Shown: piece after piece, positions 1-12,062 of the stretch
How the letters are laid out: every line of letters starts with the position of its first letter
Numbering within the stretch: position 1 is the stretch's first letter
NCBI GenBank assembly: GCA_032207245.1
Contig: CM063508.1
Location: 118,726,907-118,790,906, forward strand
Direction: 5' to 3'
DNA length: 64,000 nucleotides
Source of the DNA: Pardosa pseudoannulata
Lineage: Eukaryota; Arthropoda; Arachnida; Araneae; Lycosidae
Notes under the pieces: model-generated
Seen by the model: only the letters and a program-made list of their open reading frames with translations
Database searches by the model: none
Told to the model about the DNA's origin: nothing
Translations under genes and position numbers: made by a program

Positions 1-394
1 CGTAGTAAAGTCCCTTAAAAGTTATTAAAATAACAAATTTTAGATTCAAACTGATTTTGAAAAATACTTTACACGTGATATTTTGCATTTAGAATTAGAA
101 GTTACCATCTTGCATAAAGTTAGAAAAAATTGCATAAAAGCATAAAAGTACATACTGTAAATTTTAACTTTAAAAAGTAGTATCTAATTTACATTATATT
201 TCACTAATATCTTATTCCTTACTAGCGTCTTCATTCAATATTTTTTTTTTGAAAATCTGAATGATTCTTTAAATAATAATAAAAGAAAATTGCATCTTTA
301 TTTTGGAAGATATAGCAAGTTCAGAACTCTTGAAAACTGTTCATCGATATCGGGTTAACCCGTGTTGTTATCGTAGTAAAGTCCCTTAAAAGTT
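1..394. repeat. 23-base direct repeats bounding 371-base unit
   Basis: The 23 bases at 1-23 recur exactly at 372-394 (beginning CGTAGTAAAGTCCC). The unit may be part of a tandem array or larger repeat that begins outside the window. AT-rich, no gene seen. Confidence 0.6.
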
Positions 395-568
395 CGTTTC
401 ACAAAAAATAAAATTGAAAAGAAAACAAGCAATATCATCCACAGTACGGAGCAAGGTCACGGCTAAGTGAAAGTGCATTTTTATCCGAAGAGCACGCTCT
501 TTTGTAACAGTTTCTTCTTCTAAGATTAAAAAGATTCCAAAAGAACTGAGTGAGCGAGAGAGGCTTAC

Positions 569-1140
569 CTAAAATCCTCGCACGAGTGCAATCTCTCCTG
601 AAGTAACCGCGTGGTTTTTCTTCTCTAGATCAATTCCGGGATGCTCGTGAAAAATCTCCGCATCCGAGCCTTATCACTCCGCTATCTGGTTTAATAACTG
701 CCGCGCGCCGTCACAACAAGCCAACAGCTCCGCGGAACCCGGCAACAACACAACAATAATGATAACAAGAAAAAATAAAAGCACGAAGAGTTTCGAATCC
801 GAAGAGATGCAGCACGGGAAAAAGAAGAAAAAGAGTCGCGGGTGGGAGGGCGTTCGGAACCGAACGGGGTCCGAATCTTTGCGTGCAGCGAGCCTCCCAA
901 ATATAGGCAAGGGAAGTTGAGAACCTCCTCCCCGCCTTCTTCTGCGTGCACGGAGGAAGACAGCGAACGAGGTTTGCGGGATTGTCGCTTGCGAAATCGT
1001 CTGCTGTTCGACGGTTGAGGGGTTTCCGATGGCTCCGGCGCGAAAAAAGTTTCGTTAAGGGAATTGGCAATCACTTCTACTCGAAGTTGAGCTACCTTCT
1101 TCTCTTTGTGGTTTAAGAACAACGTGCATTGAGTCACTCA
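569..1140 (-). promoter_or_regulatory. CpG-rich promoter / first-exon candidate
   Basis: The only long stretch in the left half with balanced base composition and many CpGs (for example CCGCGCGCCG near 700). On the minus strand it ends in a strong donor, GATTTTAG|GTAAGC (GT at 568-567), with no frame open from an ATG into that donor, so it looks like a non-coding leader exon of a gene running left out of the window. Minus-strand frames at 674-1137 look like low-complexity chance translations. A pyrimidine-rich AG at about 610-628 would be an acceptor on the plus strand, so orientation is not certain. A GC-rich repeat is the main alternative. Confidence 0.4.
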
Positions 1141-2328
1141 CAAACCAATGCGGTTATTCCCATACTTTGACATTTTCAGATTTCTGTAAATTTAAACGAA
1201 AAAAAAACCATTTTAAGTTATTAAAGTGTTTACTCGTTATTTCGGCTATAATTTATATTGTTTATTAACTATGGTTTTAAATAAACCAAACATTTTTAAA
1301 AATTAATATACTAATACACATTAATTTTCTTAATTTTTTTCTAGATTTAACCACACTGACACTAAAGACTCGGTTGATACTTCAGTTTGGAATAAACGAC
1401 CAGTTTTACTTTCTCGTATAAGAATAGACAAATAATAGCAATGAAAAATAGCAAAAGAATAGCATTGCTACCGTCAAAATATTCATTTTTGTGATTTTTG
1501 CGAAAATTGAGGGGTCTGGGACACAAAATTCTTAGAAAATATTATAAAAACATTTGATAAAAAGTTTGCTATATACGTTTTGTGATCTGTTCTCTAATTG
1601 CTATAATTATCCTGTGACCTCAGAATTAAACGAAGTCCTGTTGTGTTGCTAGATCTAACCCCCTTGTCTGGGGTTTGATGGCAATGAAACTTGCAGGATT
1701 GCAGACATTATGAGACACAGTTAGTTTTTACCAGTACCAGTTTTCTTATTGAACGAAGATTTAACAAATTATTTGAATGTTTTCAGAGAATCGACAATAG
1801 CCAGTCAAATTTTAAAATATTACAACAAAACTTTAATCTCTTAAAGAATCCTTTTTCATCCGTACTGAATTTTAAACACTAACCATGCTGTTGTTATTTG
1901 TATTATGTAACTATCTGTTTTATTATATCTTATTTACGTTTCTGTTTTAGCTTACTTGTTCTGCATTACTTTGACCTGTAACCTCAGTTATACTTGCTCT
2001 TTTTGTTATATGCTTGGTTTGAGTATTTTACTCAGTTGTTTCATGTATAATGTGTATTTTACTGCTTTGTTAGCATTGTGCTGTTGCACAGTGAATTAAG
2101 ATTTCTTTACTCACCTTGAGCTTATGACAACAATAAACACTGCAGGGTTGGCTGCGAGTGTGGGCCAACACAGCACTGATAAGGTCTTTTCCTCAAACAA
2201 ATGAGCTTTTACCTTAAAAATTTGTGCAGTTTTGGAACTAACTGCAGTGGAAATGTGCATTTAAATTCCAGGATAAAATATCTGAGATGTAAATAAACAT
2301 AAAACAAAATTATTTTTGAAAAAAAAAA
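1141..2328. other. AT-rich non-coding DNA
   Basis: No exon, RNA gene or recognisable repeat seen. The 63-codon frame at 1691-1882 has no family features. Confidence 0.5.
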
Positions 2329-2700
2329 CTATGAAGGTTATTCAAAAAGTAAGCTCTTTAAGGCCCACAAAATGAAACAGAACAATATTACCAGGATGGC
2401 AATATTACCAGGATTGAATATTACTCAGGGCATTTTGTCTGCAAAAGACACAGCAGTATGTCAGTTACTTCTCCACATAATAACCACCGGAATTGTAACA
2501 CTTGTCATACCGTGGAGTTTGTTTTTGTAATTCAATGTCATAGAAGTCTGCTGCCTGCAACTTGAGCGTGTCACACTTGTCTGCAGCCTTTGATTGTAGT
2601 GACCGAACATTAACTTCTTCAAGTGTAAAAATAGGGAGAACTCACTAATAGCAAGATCAGGACTGTCAACAATTGAAAGATAACCTGTGAGAACTCAGGG
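2329..2700 (-). mobile_element. mariner transposase C-terminal relic
   Basis: Reading the minus strand, 2690 to about 2465 encodes, with a frameshift, the C-terminal end of a mariner-type transposase: DSPDLAISEFSLFLHLKKLM (family form SPDLAPSDFHLFLHLKK), then YDIELQKQTPRYDKC and NSGGYYVEK followed by a stop. The terminal repeat candidate CTATGAAGGTTATTC lies at about 2331. The third catalytic position reads Glu rather than Asp. Inactive. An internal 19-base repeat (CTCAGGGCATTTTGTCTGC) occurs at about 2425 and 2696. Confidence 0.75.
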
Positions 2701-3509
2701 CATTTTGTCTGCTTTCGGAAACACCCAAACACTTAAGACGAACCCTACGTTTGGTATTGCAATTGGTCCATATCTTGTACAAAATCATCGATGAATTCTA
2801 CCTTTAAAAGTTCAAAAACTGTCAGCAGTAGGAGACATGAGAGTCGATATTTTAAAGCACTACAACAGCTTTAATATGAACAATCGGAAATTTACAACTA
2901 CCACATACAATAACCACACTCCCACTCTACGTGACCTATGCCATTATATTTCGTACCTTTTGAAACGTCATCGTTTGGCTATGTGGAAAATTTACTTTCT
3001 GCATGACTCTCTGGTACTGTATAACTTTGAACATATTGTAATAAATAAGTCTGAAAATTTTGGAGGTGGTTTGAATTCTTCCCCACCCTCCATGACCGTG
3101 TAAAAATGAATAAAATATTCTAAACTTCTTTCCAAAGTTAAAAATATGGAGAAAAGTTGGACGGATATGGAACACGCCTTTCTTTTGTGCTTATACAGAA
3201 TTCAAAAGCAGAATTCTTTCCAAAAAGGGATATGACAAACAATGAACAGTAGAATAAACAACATCATTATTGGTGCTCGCGAAGAATAAACCTAGTATTG
3301 TTCAAATACATTTCTTCCGGTTTGTATAATAGGAGAGGAATGATTACAATTTCTAACGACTTTCAGGATCTTCTACATAATCGGTCAACGGGGTTCTATG
3401 GGGCTAGTAGGGTTAATCTCGAGATTGTTAAAAGTGGGTAGAAAATCACAACGAACCAGAAATATTAGCAACTAAAGGTGGGAAAGGATAAATTAGTATA
3501 GATTTGAGA
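2701..3509. other. Unassigned non-coding DNA
   Basis: May hold the decayed N-terminal part of the neighbouring mariner relic, but no motif is readable. The 88-codon plus-strand frame at 2837-3103 looks random. Confidence 0.4.
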
Positions 3510-3605
3510 GTTCATAAGACAAAAATAAACTAGAGATTAGAAAGTGTAGAGATACATACACACAATTTTTATTTGGCCAGAGATATCTGTGCACAATGGC
3601 GACTT
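3510..3605 (+). repeat. Dispersed repeat, copy 1
   Basis: Matches 5112-5212: both contain GAGTTCATAA, then ACAAAA and a CTAGAGA block, then TTTTATTTGGCCAGAGATATC or its variant TTTTTGTGGCCAGTGACATC. Family unknown. Confidence 0.55.
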
Positions 3606-3799
3606 AATCAAAAATGCGGCGGAGGAAAAGTATCGTTTTTGAAAGACGTTAAAGAGTTCGCCATAAAACACATTAGAAATCACTAATTAGGCCCCCAAAT
3701 GAAAGAAAAATAGGTACTGTCCTGCTTACTTTTTTGTCTTCTATTGTTTAAAATTAAAATTAGAAAACGTTAAAATTCCTCATTAAAGGAGTGTCCCCG

Positions 3800-4085
3800 A
3801 CTTAAAATTCTTCCAACACATTTCACTCAATCGGTGTCATCCTCGAATCGCTTTTGGGCTCTTTTGCAGGAAAATTCATACTCAGATAAAACCACACTAA
3901 TACAGAAGCAACTTATTGAATTATTCACAAACTAGAAGCTGTTTGAACATACCATTTTGGTTACTAAAACAGATACCGAATTCATTTACTAAATTATGGG
4001 ACACTGTACTGAAATAGTTTCCAGCCTTTCTATTTAGTAAAATGTGGATTTGGCACAAAAGAGCTTCTTCAACATCAGCTCTTTT
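3800..4085 (+). mobile_element. hAT-like element fragment lacking Tigger insertion
   Basis: Matches the hAT-like copy at 15162-16715 over the stretch AGCAACTTATTGAATTATTC ... TTTTGGTTACTAAAACA ... TTTCCAGCCTTTC. Where the other copy contains a Tigger element, this one runs on without it, so it preserves the pre-insertion site. About 100 bases present in the other copy are missing near 4030. Confidence 0.7.
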
Positions 4086-5111
4086 GCTCCTAAAAACGCC
4101 TTAGTTCAAAAGTTATAGTTTTACGGGTGGAATGTTAAAAGTGCCCCTCCTCTAGCTCTATGCAAAAAAAAAAGTACCAAATGTTTATTTTTTGAGCTGC
4201 GTTACGTATGATAAGTAAGGATGTGTGTATTTTTAGCTTATAAGCTTTTCTCTCGATTTTCGTAAAATATTACAGATGGGACCTATTTTTCACCTCGGAG
4301 ATTTAATACTGAAGATTTACTCCTAAACCTCAGCAGTGTTTAGGTGTATCTGTTCCTTTCATGTTGTATGCCTCTTACTCAGTGCTAACTTATGACAAAA
4401 ATAAAATTTTCTCTCGCTGGTTGCATTTTAAGAGTTCTTGAAAATAAAGCGACCAACATTTTTCCCAATGAAGAAGAGGACAAAATAAAGTAGTACATAA
4501 TTACATAATTACTGTTGAGTAAGAAGTCAATAAGGTTACTAATTCATCAGAAAATACTAATTTATTTTTATCAAATAATACACTATCTATAACTAATAAA
4601 TAGCCATTATAGTGTATTTTGTGGAAATATTTTGTTCCCTCGAGTGTAGTTACAAAAATGTTACTCTCTACATAGAATTAAAGAAGCAATTTTTTTCGTT
4701 TTTATGAGAAATTTTTGCTATTAGGAAAGCAGATATTTATAAATTAGTCTTTATATATCGGAAAGAAGAATATCTAGTATTACATAACGAAAAGGAGAAC
4801 ATATAGAAGGATACTTTTTGAGGGAGGACAAAACTTGCAAGAAGAGGACTGTCCTCCCTAAAGGAGGACTATTTATCACTTTATTTAAAAAAAGGGGGGG
4901 GGGTAAAAAAAACAAGGTAAAAAATAGATTTTTCTGGTATGCTATTTAAAATAAAATATTTATTTTAAAATAAAACAAAGGCATCAAATGTAGTGATGCA
5001 ACTGGACCCTATGGGCCGAGCCCGTCAATCCAGAGGCTTCAGTCAGTAAGCACAAAAATGACAACGAGCGAAAAATAAACACATAAAAGAGCAAAGAGAT
5101 AGAAGGGTGGA
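4086..5111. other. AT-rich non-coding DNA
   Basis: No gene. A short inverted repeat (AGGGAGGACA / TGTCCTCCCT, about 4820-4859) and a poly-purine run near 4888 are the only notable points. Confidence 0.4.
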
Positions 5112-5212
5112 TTCGTGAGTTCATAACACAAAACTAGAGAGTAGAGAGTTTAGGGATAGTAAAACATAAATTATTTTTGTGGCCAGTGACATCCGTACGA
5201 AATAAGCCGAAA
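5112..5212 (+). repeat. Dispersed repeat, copy 2
   Basis: Diverged copy of 3510-3605; see that entry. Confidence 0.55.
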
Positions 5213-5215
5213 ATT

Positions 5216-5556
5216 TTGAATGATAATGAGTAAAATCAAAGAATTTAAAAAATTTTGGAAAAAATAAAAATATAAGTTTTAAAAATAAATAAGCTGTATT
5301 AAAAATCAGAAAAGGGCCTAAATAATAATGCTTAATTATAGCGATAATTTTTATTGACTTAGTTTAGGTGTAAAAAAAATTTTTGTTTGTTGAGTAATAA
5401 TGATCAGGTACGAAAAGTTTAAAAAATTTGGAAAAATAAAAAATATATGTTTTAAAAATAAGTAAATTAGTCTAAAAATCCAAAAAGGGCCTAAATAATG
5501 AAAAATAATCGCAAAAAACAAATTTTATTAATTTTAATTTAGAATTCGAATAATTG
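5216..5556. repeat. Diverged tandem duplication, about 180-base unit
   Basis: Two copies begin near 5216 and 5398. Shared landmarks are AATTTGGAAAAA, ATATGTTTTAAAAATAA and AAAAGGGCCTAAATAAT. The second copy runs into CGCCGGGGACAGAACC at about 5563, which resembles a tRNA-like B box in reverse. Confidence 0.65.
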
Positions 5557-6850
5557 TCTTCGCCGGGGACAGAACCTGACTCCCGACGATAAAATAAAAC
5601 AACGAGGAAAATATATTTAATCTTAAATAATTTGTAAAAAATTTTGGTATACTTTTTTTCAAACGCAATAAGAACATTTAACAGACATAAATTCAAAAAA
5701 GAATAAGATAATATTCTAGATGTTATCTTTTTCTGTATTATCCCGTGGTATATATTTTTAAATTCTTAAAATGCAAGCAGACCAGAGGTAAATTTACTCT
5801 CCACATAGTTTAACATCGAGCGAGAGAAATCAAATATGGCACACCCACCTTAAGAATTAAATAAAAATAGAGTTCTTTCGACTTTATCGAATATTTGTGA
5901 ATAAATGTATCCCTTAAGGTATCTAACTGGGTTTATAAATGGCAGTTATTGTTGAAAAATTATAATTTTTTTTAACTAATTTATTTGAAAAACCGTAATG
6001 TTGTCTTCCAAAAGAATTTTTCTTTTGTCTTTATGATCTGGAAATAAAAGTTATGACAATATTGTTTTTGATCAACAAACTGGAAGTTATAGTTTAAATT
6101 AATTTTATTTGTAAGGTAGTCGTTAAACTGAAGTGTTTATTTTAAAAAGAGACTTTTGCTGGTGATTTTAGTTGAAATTCAAATTTATAAAGCTGTACAT
6201 TTCAAGTAGCTTACATGTTGTAAAAATTTTCTGCAACAAAAACTTTCAGTATGTTTTTGACTATTATATTTTGTTTTTTATTACCTAGGAATAACATGAT
6301 AATAAAAAAACTGTCTATGTTATAACAATAGGAAACATAACAGATAATTTACATAGTACTAGGATTGTAATAAATTAAAAATTTGATTGTTAAAGCAATT
6401 TTTGGAAAACTGCAACTGTTTTTATAAAATATGGGGCTTTGTTTAAAAAAATAGCTGAATTGTTAATTATTATAATGAATATATCTCATAAATTTTAATG
6501 TAGGTCATAGATCCAGTTTTATTACATTTTTGGGTGTCTTTAGTGTGTATGTAACTCCTAAAAATTATTTTTGGACTGTATATTTTGTCACATAACAATA
6601 GCGATTTAGTATGATAAATTACCCAATTTTTTCCACATATATGTAAAAAAATTATGTATTTTTTATATATTTGTTATTTTTATATGTCATTATATATGCA
6701 AATGCTGTAGAAACAATTAACAACGCATTCATTTTTGCTGATTTTCTAAGTAGGATACTTGAACCCAGTCGGTTACATTAATTCATTGATTACGAATTAT
6801 AAAAGTTATAAAAAAAATTCTTTTATGACTCTACTTATTATTTTAATAGT
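5557..6850. other. AT-rich non-coding DNA
   Basis: No exon-like or RNA-like signal; the 74-codon minus frame at 5472-5696 overlaps repeat sequence. Confidence 0.45.
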
Positions 6851-7314
6851 CTGAATAATTACCACTGAGGAGTACGTGGTACATAAAAATTAATTTGGGA
6901 GTGATTGGACAACGGTTAGGTGCTCACTAAAGATTTAATATAAAGTAAAAGAATTGTGACCCATTTTCATTTTTACGAAAGTCTTAAAATAAATAACAAC
7001 AAATAAATTGATAGCTACATTTTTAACTGTTCATTCAGATGAAGATTTGCTTATTGTTCTATTAACGTACTAAGTACAGTTAATAGAAAAATAATGGTTT
7101 TATTAATCAAAACACAAGGTAACAATTTCAAAAGATATTTCTTTAAATACCAAAGTGCTTTATTTATATTTTATTTTTAAGTTAATATTTAATATATCGA
7201 GATTAAAATAGTAATTTTGATATTATAATTATATAGAGTTATTTTACAGACTGATTCGTGGAAAGGTGTGTGCTATACGAAGTGGTCCGTCAGAAAAAAG
7301 TTTGGTGACCACTG
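6851..7314 (+). mobile_element. hAT-like non-autonomous element, copy 1
   Basis: Shares both ends with 15162-16715: ATAAAAATTAATTTGGGAGT near the left end, then AAGTGGTCCGTCAG and TTTGGTGACCACTG at the right. CACTG ends and the GGTGACCACTG-type terminus are typical of hAT elements. About 460 bases with no transposase. Confidence 0.6.
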
Positions 7315-8026
7315 ACGAAGTGACTTAGAAAGTGGAATTAGTCAAGGCTCTGAGGTCATGCAGTGAAATTTTCTCTGAGCAAAGAAGAAGGGGGCGTATG
7401 ACCGCTGGGATTTCAAAGTGACAAATTCTTATCATTATGAGAAAAAAAGAGGCGAGTGACATAATGTCACATTCATCGTAGACGGCTTATATCGTTACTG
7501 CCTATTTATGGCGACTTTTCTGAACTCAATGAGCGTAGAGGCGACTGCCAAGCGTCTCCCTCCGAACAATGAATCGCTTGTTTCCTGAACCACTTAGCTG
7601 TAAGAGATTTTCGGGCTCTCGAAACTCGTTAAAATATCGAGAGTTATGGCCGTAGATGATGATAATCACCCTATTTTGCATTCACACGTTTTGATAAGAA
7701 TAGGGCGCATGGACTAACCGCATCCAAGCTGTCTTTTTTGGAATACGGCAACGTTTAATATCAATTCTTAAAGCATGAAATTATATATTAATGTTCTGAC
7801 TTTAAAGACGGCAAAAGAAGTCCTCTATTCAAATTGATATTTTCGCCCATTTATTTCTACTAGATACATATTGGTGAATACCTTAAGTCTAAGTTATTAT
7901 TTCACAAAGTAAAACAAGTATGAAACTTGAAAAACGTTGAACATTACAAACTGTCTTCATTAGCAATAGCAATTTATGTATCATGATATGAAGTAGCCTT
8001 CCGTGGTTGAAGGGTTTCCCTTATAA
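7315..8026. other. Unassigned, slightly GC-richer DNA
   Basis: 7315-7640 has more G+C and CpG than its surroundings, but no open frame, tRNA or known repeat was recognised. Confidence 0.35.
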
Positions 8027-8857
8027 TCCCCTATATAATAATAACCTCAGTTATTTGTCCGTCTGTTCTCGAATTCATGAAGTGGTTGAACCAGGAATGG
8101 ATAGAGACATCCATATTGGTTTCTAGATGAATTAGAGTTAGAAAAATGCAAACAAGTCTTTAAAACATTCAAAATCCTTCCCTTCTGCACTTTTCGAGCG
8201 TTTCATGCCATTATTTCAATTCCCTATTTTCCCCGGTTAAGAGCAGGTAATAAAATATATCAATTTATCACAAATTAAATAGGCAAAAATAACATTTTTT
8301 CTAGCATTATGACGTCATTCCTTTAAACATCTCAATTACCCATTTCATATATCGTCTTCAAATATTGTATTTTTTCAAATAACTTCTGCATTATTTTCAT
8401 ACGTTTTATCACTGAACTTGCATATTACGTAAATAACTCCCTTTTATATTTTGATTTAAATAGATTAGGTACATATGTGATCATTTTAAATTTAATCATC
8501 GATTTTTTTTTTGTTGTTGTTGCAATGAAAATTTTATCACCGGTATTAACAACAAATTATTTTCATAAAAGTCGTTTAAGTTATATATATTTGAAAATTA
8601 ACAAGTTTGTTCGTTTGTGTGCTTGTTTTTATACATAACCACATGGTTTGACTAAATGAATTCAGTGTGATTCTAAACTGCATTTACAGTATCGGAAGAC
8701 TTTAGAGGAGTATGAAGATAAACAAATTACTGAGCATGAACCAGATAATTCTCAGTGAAAAAACAAACTATTTTTTTTACCTACCTCATAGGGTACTTTA
8801 CAATTCTGGAAAATTAAAAATTTTACTAACCCCGTCGTATGACGGGCTATATGCTAG
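8027..8857 (+). mobile_element. Non-autonomous Helitron with both ends
   Basis: Begins TCCCCTATATAATAATAACC directly after an A and has the Helitron-type TTTGTCCGTCTGTTC near the 5' end. The 3' end has a hairpin (CCCGTC-GTAT-GACGGG, 8831-8846) seven bases before the terminal CTAG (8854-8857), followed by T. This is the A|TC...CTAG|T arrangement expected for Helitrons. 831 bases, no Rep/helicase. The end of the internal frame before 8758 reads YRKTLEEYEDKQ, origin unknown. Confidence 0.8.
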
Positions 8858-9439
8858 TATATGAAATAAAAGTCGCTTAAAATAAATATGTTTTGAAACA
8901 CATTTTTGTTTTAAGTTCTGTACTTTGTGGCGTTCTGATGTTAGCCGCATCGAAGAGGCTTCCGCAAATGCAAATTGACATAGATGCAAATTTCCCTCGA
9001 CGCTGCGTGCGAGCATGTTGCAGTATATAAAGTGAGCGAGGGGAAATCACTCTCGGTTTTGGAATTAACGTGCTCAATCTAAAGAACTTCTTGCCAGATT
9101 GTCACTTGCAAGCCAAAAGTATGATCAACGCATTGATGTCTTTATACTTTACCTTTTAACTCTTATTAGTCTTTTAATAAAAACGTTTAGATCAAAAGCT
9201 CATGTTGACGATTAGTTTGTTCCTCTACAATATCCCTCTACAATTCATACGGGATGTTTAGACAAATCATTTGAAAAAAAAAAACCGGCATTGTAACGCC
9301 ACAGCTCAAGAATAATAAATATTTTGGTAATACCTAGAAGACTTCATGATGATTACGACCCCAGACAAAACTCTTTTAAAAAATATGGAGGAGTTTTATT
9401 ATTTACAGTATAAGTATACATTTGTACCGCTAGTGAACA
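8858..9439. other. Non-coding spacer
   Basis: Region between the Helitron and a SINE. 8930-9060 is somewhat GC-richer; overlapping minus-strand frames there (8798-9077) show no family motif. Confidence 0.35.
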
Positions 9440-9600
9440 CGTTTGGTTTGGAGCGCTACGGTTATTTTGCGAAAGAAGGCTAATGAAACTAGGACCTACT
9501 GCTTAAACCCGATTCTGAATGGCTGCGAACATCCATACCACAGTGCGATTCGAACCCACGAATTTGGTACCAAAGATCAGCTCCCTAACCATTCGGCCAT
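9440..9600 (-). mobile_element. tRNA-derived SINE, copy 1
   Basis: Reverse orientation. The tRNA-like head is at the right (GGCCGAATGGTTAGGGAG...), B box at GGGTTCGAATCGC, and the conserved body ends with CGTAGCGCTCCAAACC at 9440. Somewhat diverged. Confidence 0.8.
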
Positions 9601-9745
9601 AATTTGGACAGCTACTCCCTGTATCTGTATCTATATCTGCAATTCCTTGCACTTGATTTCCGGAAATATTCCACATTACAAAATCAAAACAATTTAATAA
9701 TGAACATACACTATTATTACACATTATTACATTAATGAACACACA

Positions 9746-9835
9746 TTATTATTATTCTTAGTAAAATATGAAACTCGTCACAAGAACCGTAACACAAACA
9801 CTTCGGTCTGACAAAGTTAATCCATTATATTTAAA
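9746..9835. repeat. Dispersed repeat shared with 11922-12062
   Basis: Both share TTAGTAAAATATGAAACTCG, an AACCGTA block and a GACAAARTTAAYCATTA block. The copy here ends exactly where the second Helitron's 3' end begins. Confidence 0.6.
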
Positions 9836-10025
9836 CTAGCATATAGCCCGTCATATGACGAGGTCAGTAATTTTTTTTTTTATTTTCCAGAATTGTAAAG
9901 TACCCTATGAGGAAGTAAATAAATGGCTTCTTTTTTTTTACTGAGAATTATATGGCACACACTTAATAAATTGTTTATCTTCATACTCCTCTAAAGATGT
10001 GGGTTCGGAGAAAATCTTCCGAAGT
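9836..10025 (-). mobile_element. Helitron 3' portion, inverted copy
   Basis: Reverse complement matches the last 170 bases of the 8027-8857 Helitron, including the hairpin (CGTCATATGACG) and terminal CTAG at 9839-9836 followed by T. It contains TTTAGAGGAGTATGAAGATA and CCTCATAGGGTACTTTACAA shared with the other copy. The 5' end was not found. Confidence 0.75.
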
Positions 10026-11566
10026 TTGCCGAAGTTCAACAGCAATACTCGGAAAGCGATGTAAAATAGCGAGAGGTACAGTTAAATCCCAAACAGTAAT
10101 ACAGCGATCAGCGATGGGGTTATTTGAATATCCCTATAGTCCAATGTACATTGATTGAATCCAAAAAAATCTTTAAGATTGAAGATCCCGATTACAAGTA
10201 ATTCCGGTTCACTGCTAAAAGACTATGTTTCAAACATAAGAATTAGAAAAAAAAATCTCTACTGTTTTTAATCAAAATACCCCACAGGTTTTGAAATGAA
10301 TACGTTTCTAAAATATTAAAATATTATAAAACATCAAACTGATGTCTTCAATTTGCAAAGTTTTTTATTAAACAAGCTATGCCTTTGTGGTGAAATTTAA
10401 ATTTGTCTTTCGACGGTACCGGTCGCACTGGAAGACACTGGCAAACTCTCAAGTCAACGCTTTCCAAAGCAAACAGATTGATAGATATAATGATTGAAAT
10501 AAGCAGTAACGAAGTGAGGAGGTAGAAACGTTGTAGACTGTTTCAGTAATAATTGTAATAACCTAGTTTTATAAATGTCTTTCTATTTTTTTAGCATAGA
10601 CAATTTGTTCTTAATGATGGATATTTCAAACGAGATCACGTCAGTGGAACTAATGATTCTTTGAGAGTTTTTTTTTTCTGTTCATTCTAGAAAATTTCAA
10701 CAAGTCGGTATAACTAGCTACTATTTTAAGAGATGTTAAATAAATGAAACATCAGTTGTCATAGAAACACTGTCATTAGAGGCAATAAATACATTTAAAA
10801 AAAGATGAATGCTTAAATTCTTAGATGTAAACACAAATGGATTTATCTATTTATAGCTTATATATAAGTTAAATTAAAAAAAAAATTAAAGAAATCAGCT
10901 CTATTTTTAGTTAAAGCACCTCATTTCTACATATTTAGTTTATTTTCATGCATAACCACTAGCTTGCTATATTGCATCAATTCGAATTTTATTGAAACAT
11001 TTTCCCTAATTCTTTAGTATTCTAATTTATCATTACAATTACATTAGACTAGTAGTAGTGAAAAAAAAAGCCGAAATTCCCTGCCATACGAAGTATGTCA
11101 TATGTAAGCACTGTAATGCAGATTATGTACATCTTTGATATGAAACAGATCGAGTTCCATATCGAAAGATTGAAGTGTCACTGTATTTCTTTCACAGTTG
11201 TTCACAACAGCAGTAAAATTAAGAAATTAAATTCCATAGGCTCTTTTTTTTAAATTAAGTATTTAACTTAGAAAGAAAGATGCTTGTTTCCTGCGATTCG
11301 AAATATGACAGTTATAAGCACCTAAACTAAGGTAGATTAGGCTCATCTTCGATAAGGAAGAGATAATCGTTAATTTCATATTTTATTGAGAATAATCAGA
11401 TACAAATTGTTGTTTAATGGTAATGTAATGATTCTTGTTTCTGCTCTGCTTGTTAAGATCTATTTCTTCCAGTAATAAAGTTGAAAATTTCTTTTCTCTT
11501 TTTTTCACCTCAATTTATTACATTTGCTTTCTTTTTCTTTATCATAGAAGTAAGTTAATTTCAGAT
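10026..11566. other. AT-rich non-coding DNA
   Basis: No gene, RNA or repeat recognised. Confidence 0.45.
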
Positions 11567-11579
11567 GTATATATACATA

Positions 11580-11626
<47 letters not shown>
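11567..11626. repeat. (TA)n microsatellite
   Basis: Near-perfect TA dinucleotide run. Confidence 0.95.
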
Positions 11627-11629
<3 letters not shown>

Positions 11630-11663
11630 TCTTAAGCTATTATTGCAAAGCTATCATTCTTAA

Positions 11664-11800
11664 CACATTGGCTGCCAACCATTGTACAGCTCAGATTTCT
11701 TCCATATAGGCTTGCAATCAACGAGTTACACAAGGTGTCAAATGTAAATTCATTAACGGACCTTTTTCTCCGTCACCGTTGGCCGTAGACAAACATTACT
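11664..11800 (+). mobile_element. piggyBac-like terminal fragment
   Basis: TTAA at 11660-11663 is followed by CACATTGGCTGCCAACC, like the ends of the piggyBac-type MITE at 34832. No matching right end; truncated. Confidence 0.45.
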
Positions 11801-11921
11801 AATTTTTAAAATGTCTTAAATAAAAAAATAAACATTCCTTTGGTTATTTTTAATTTCAAATATCCAGTTTTGTGAAAATTGCAAAATTAAAATTTTTATA
11901 GGTGTCTCATTTTCTATTATT

Positions 11922-12062
11922 ATTCTTAGTAAAATATGAAACTCGTCGCAAAAACCGTACTGAACAGATCCTCACAAGATCATCATAGATCATCATAAGA
12001 ACTTTTCTGTGAATACTACTTCTATTTCTTTGTGACAAAATTAACCATTACATTTAAATTCA
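11922..12062. repeat. Dispersed repeat, second copy
   Basis: Matches 9746-9835 with about 50 extra bases in the middle (CCTCACAAGATCATCATAGA region). Confidence 0.6.

Noticed and set aside
691..1137. 148-codon minus-strand frame
   Set aside because: Low-complexity translation of a GC-rich block with rival frames of similar length; no domain and no supporting splice pattern.
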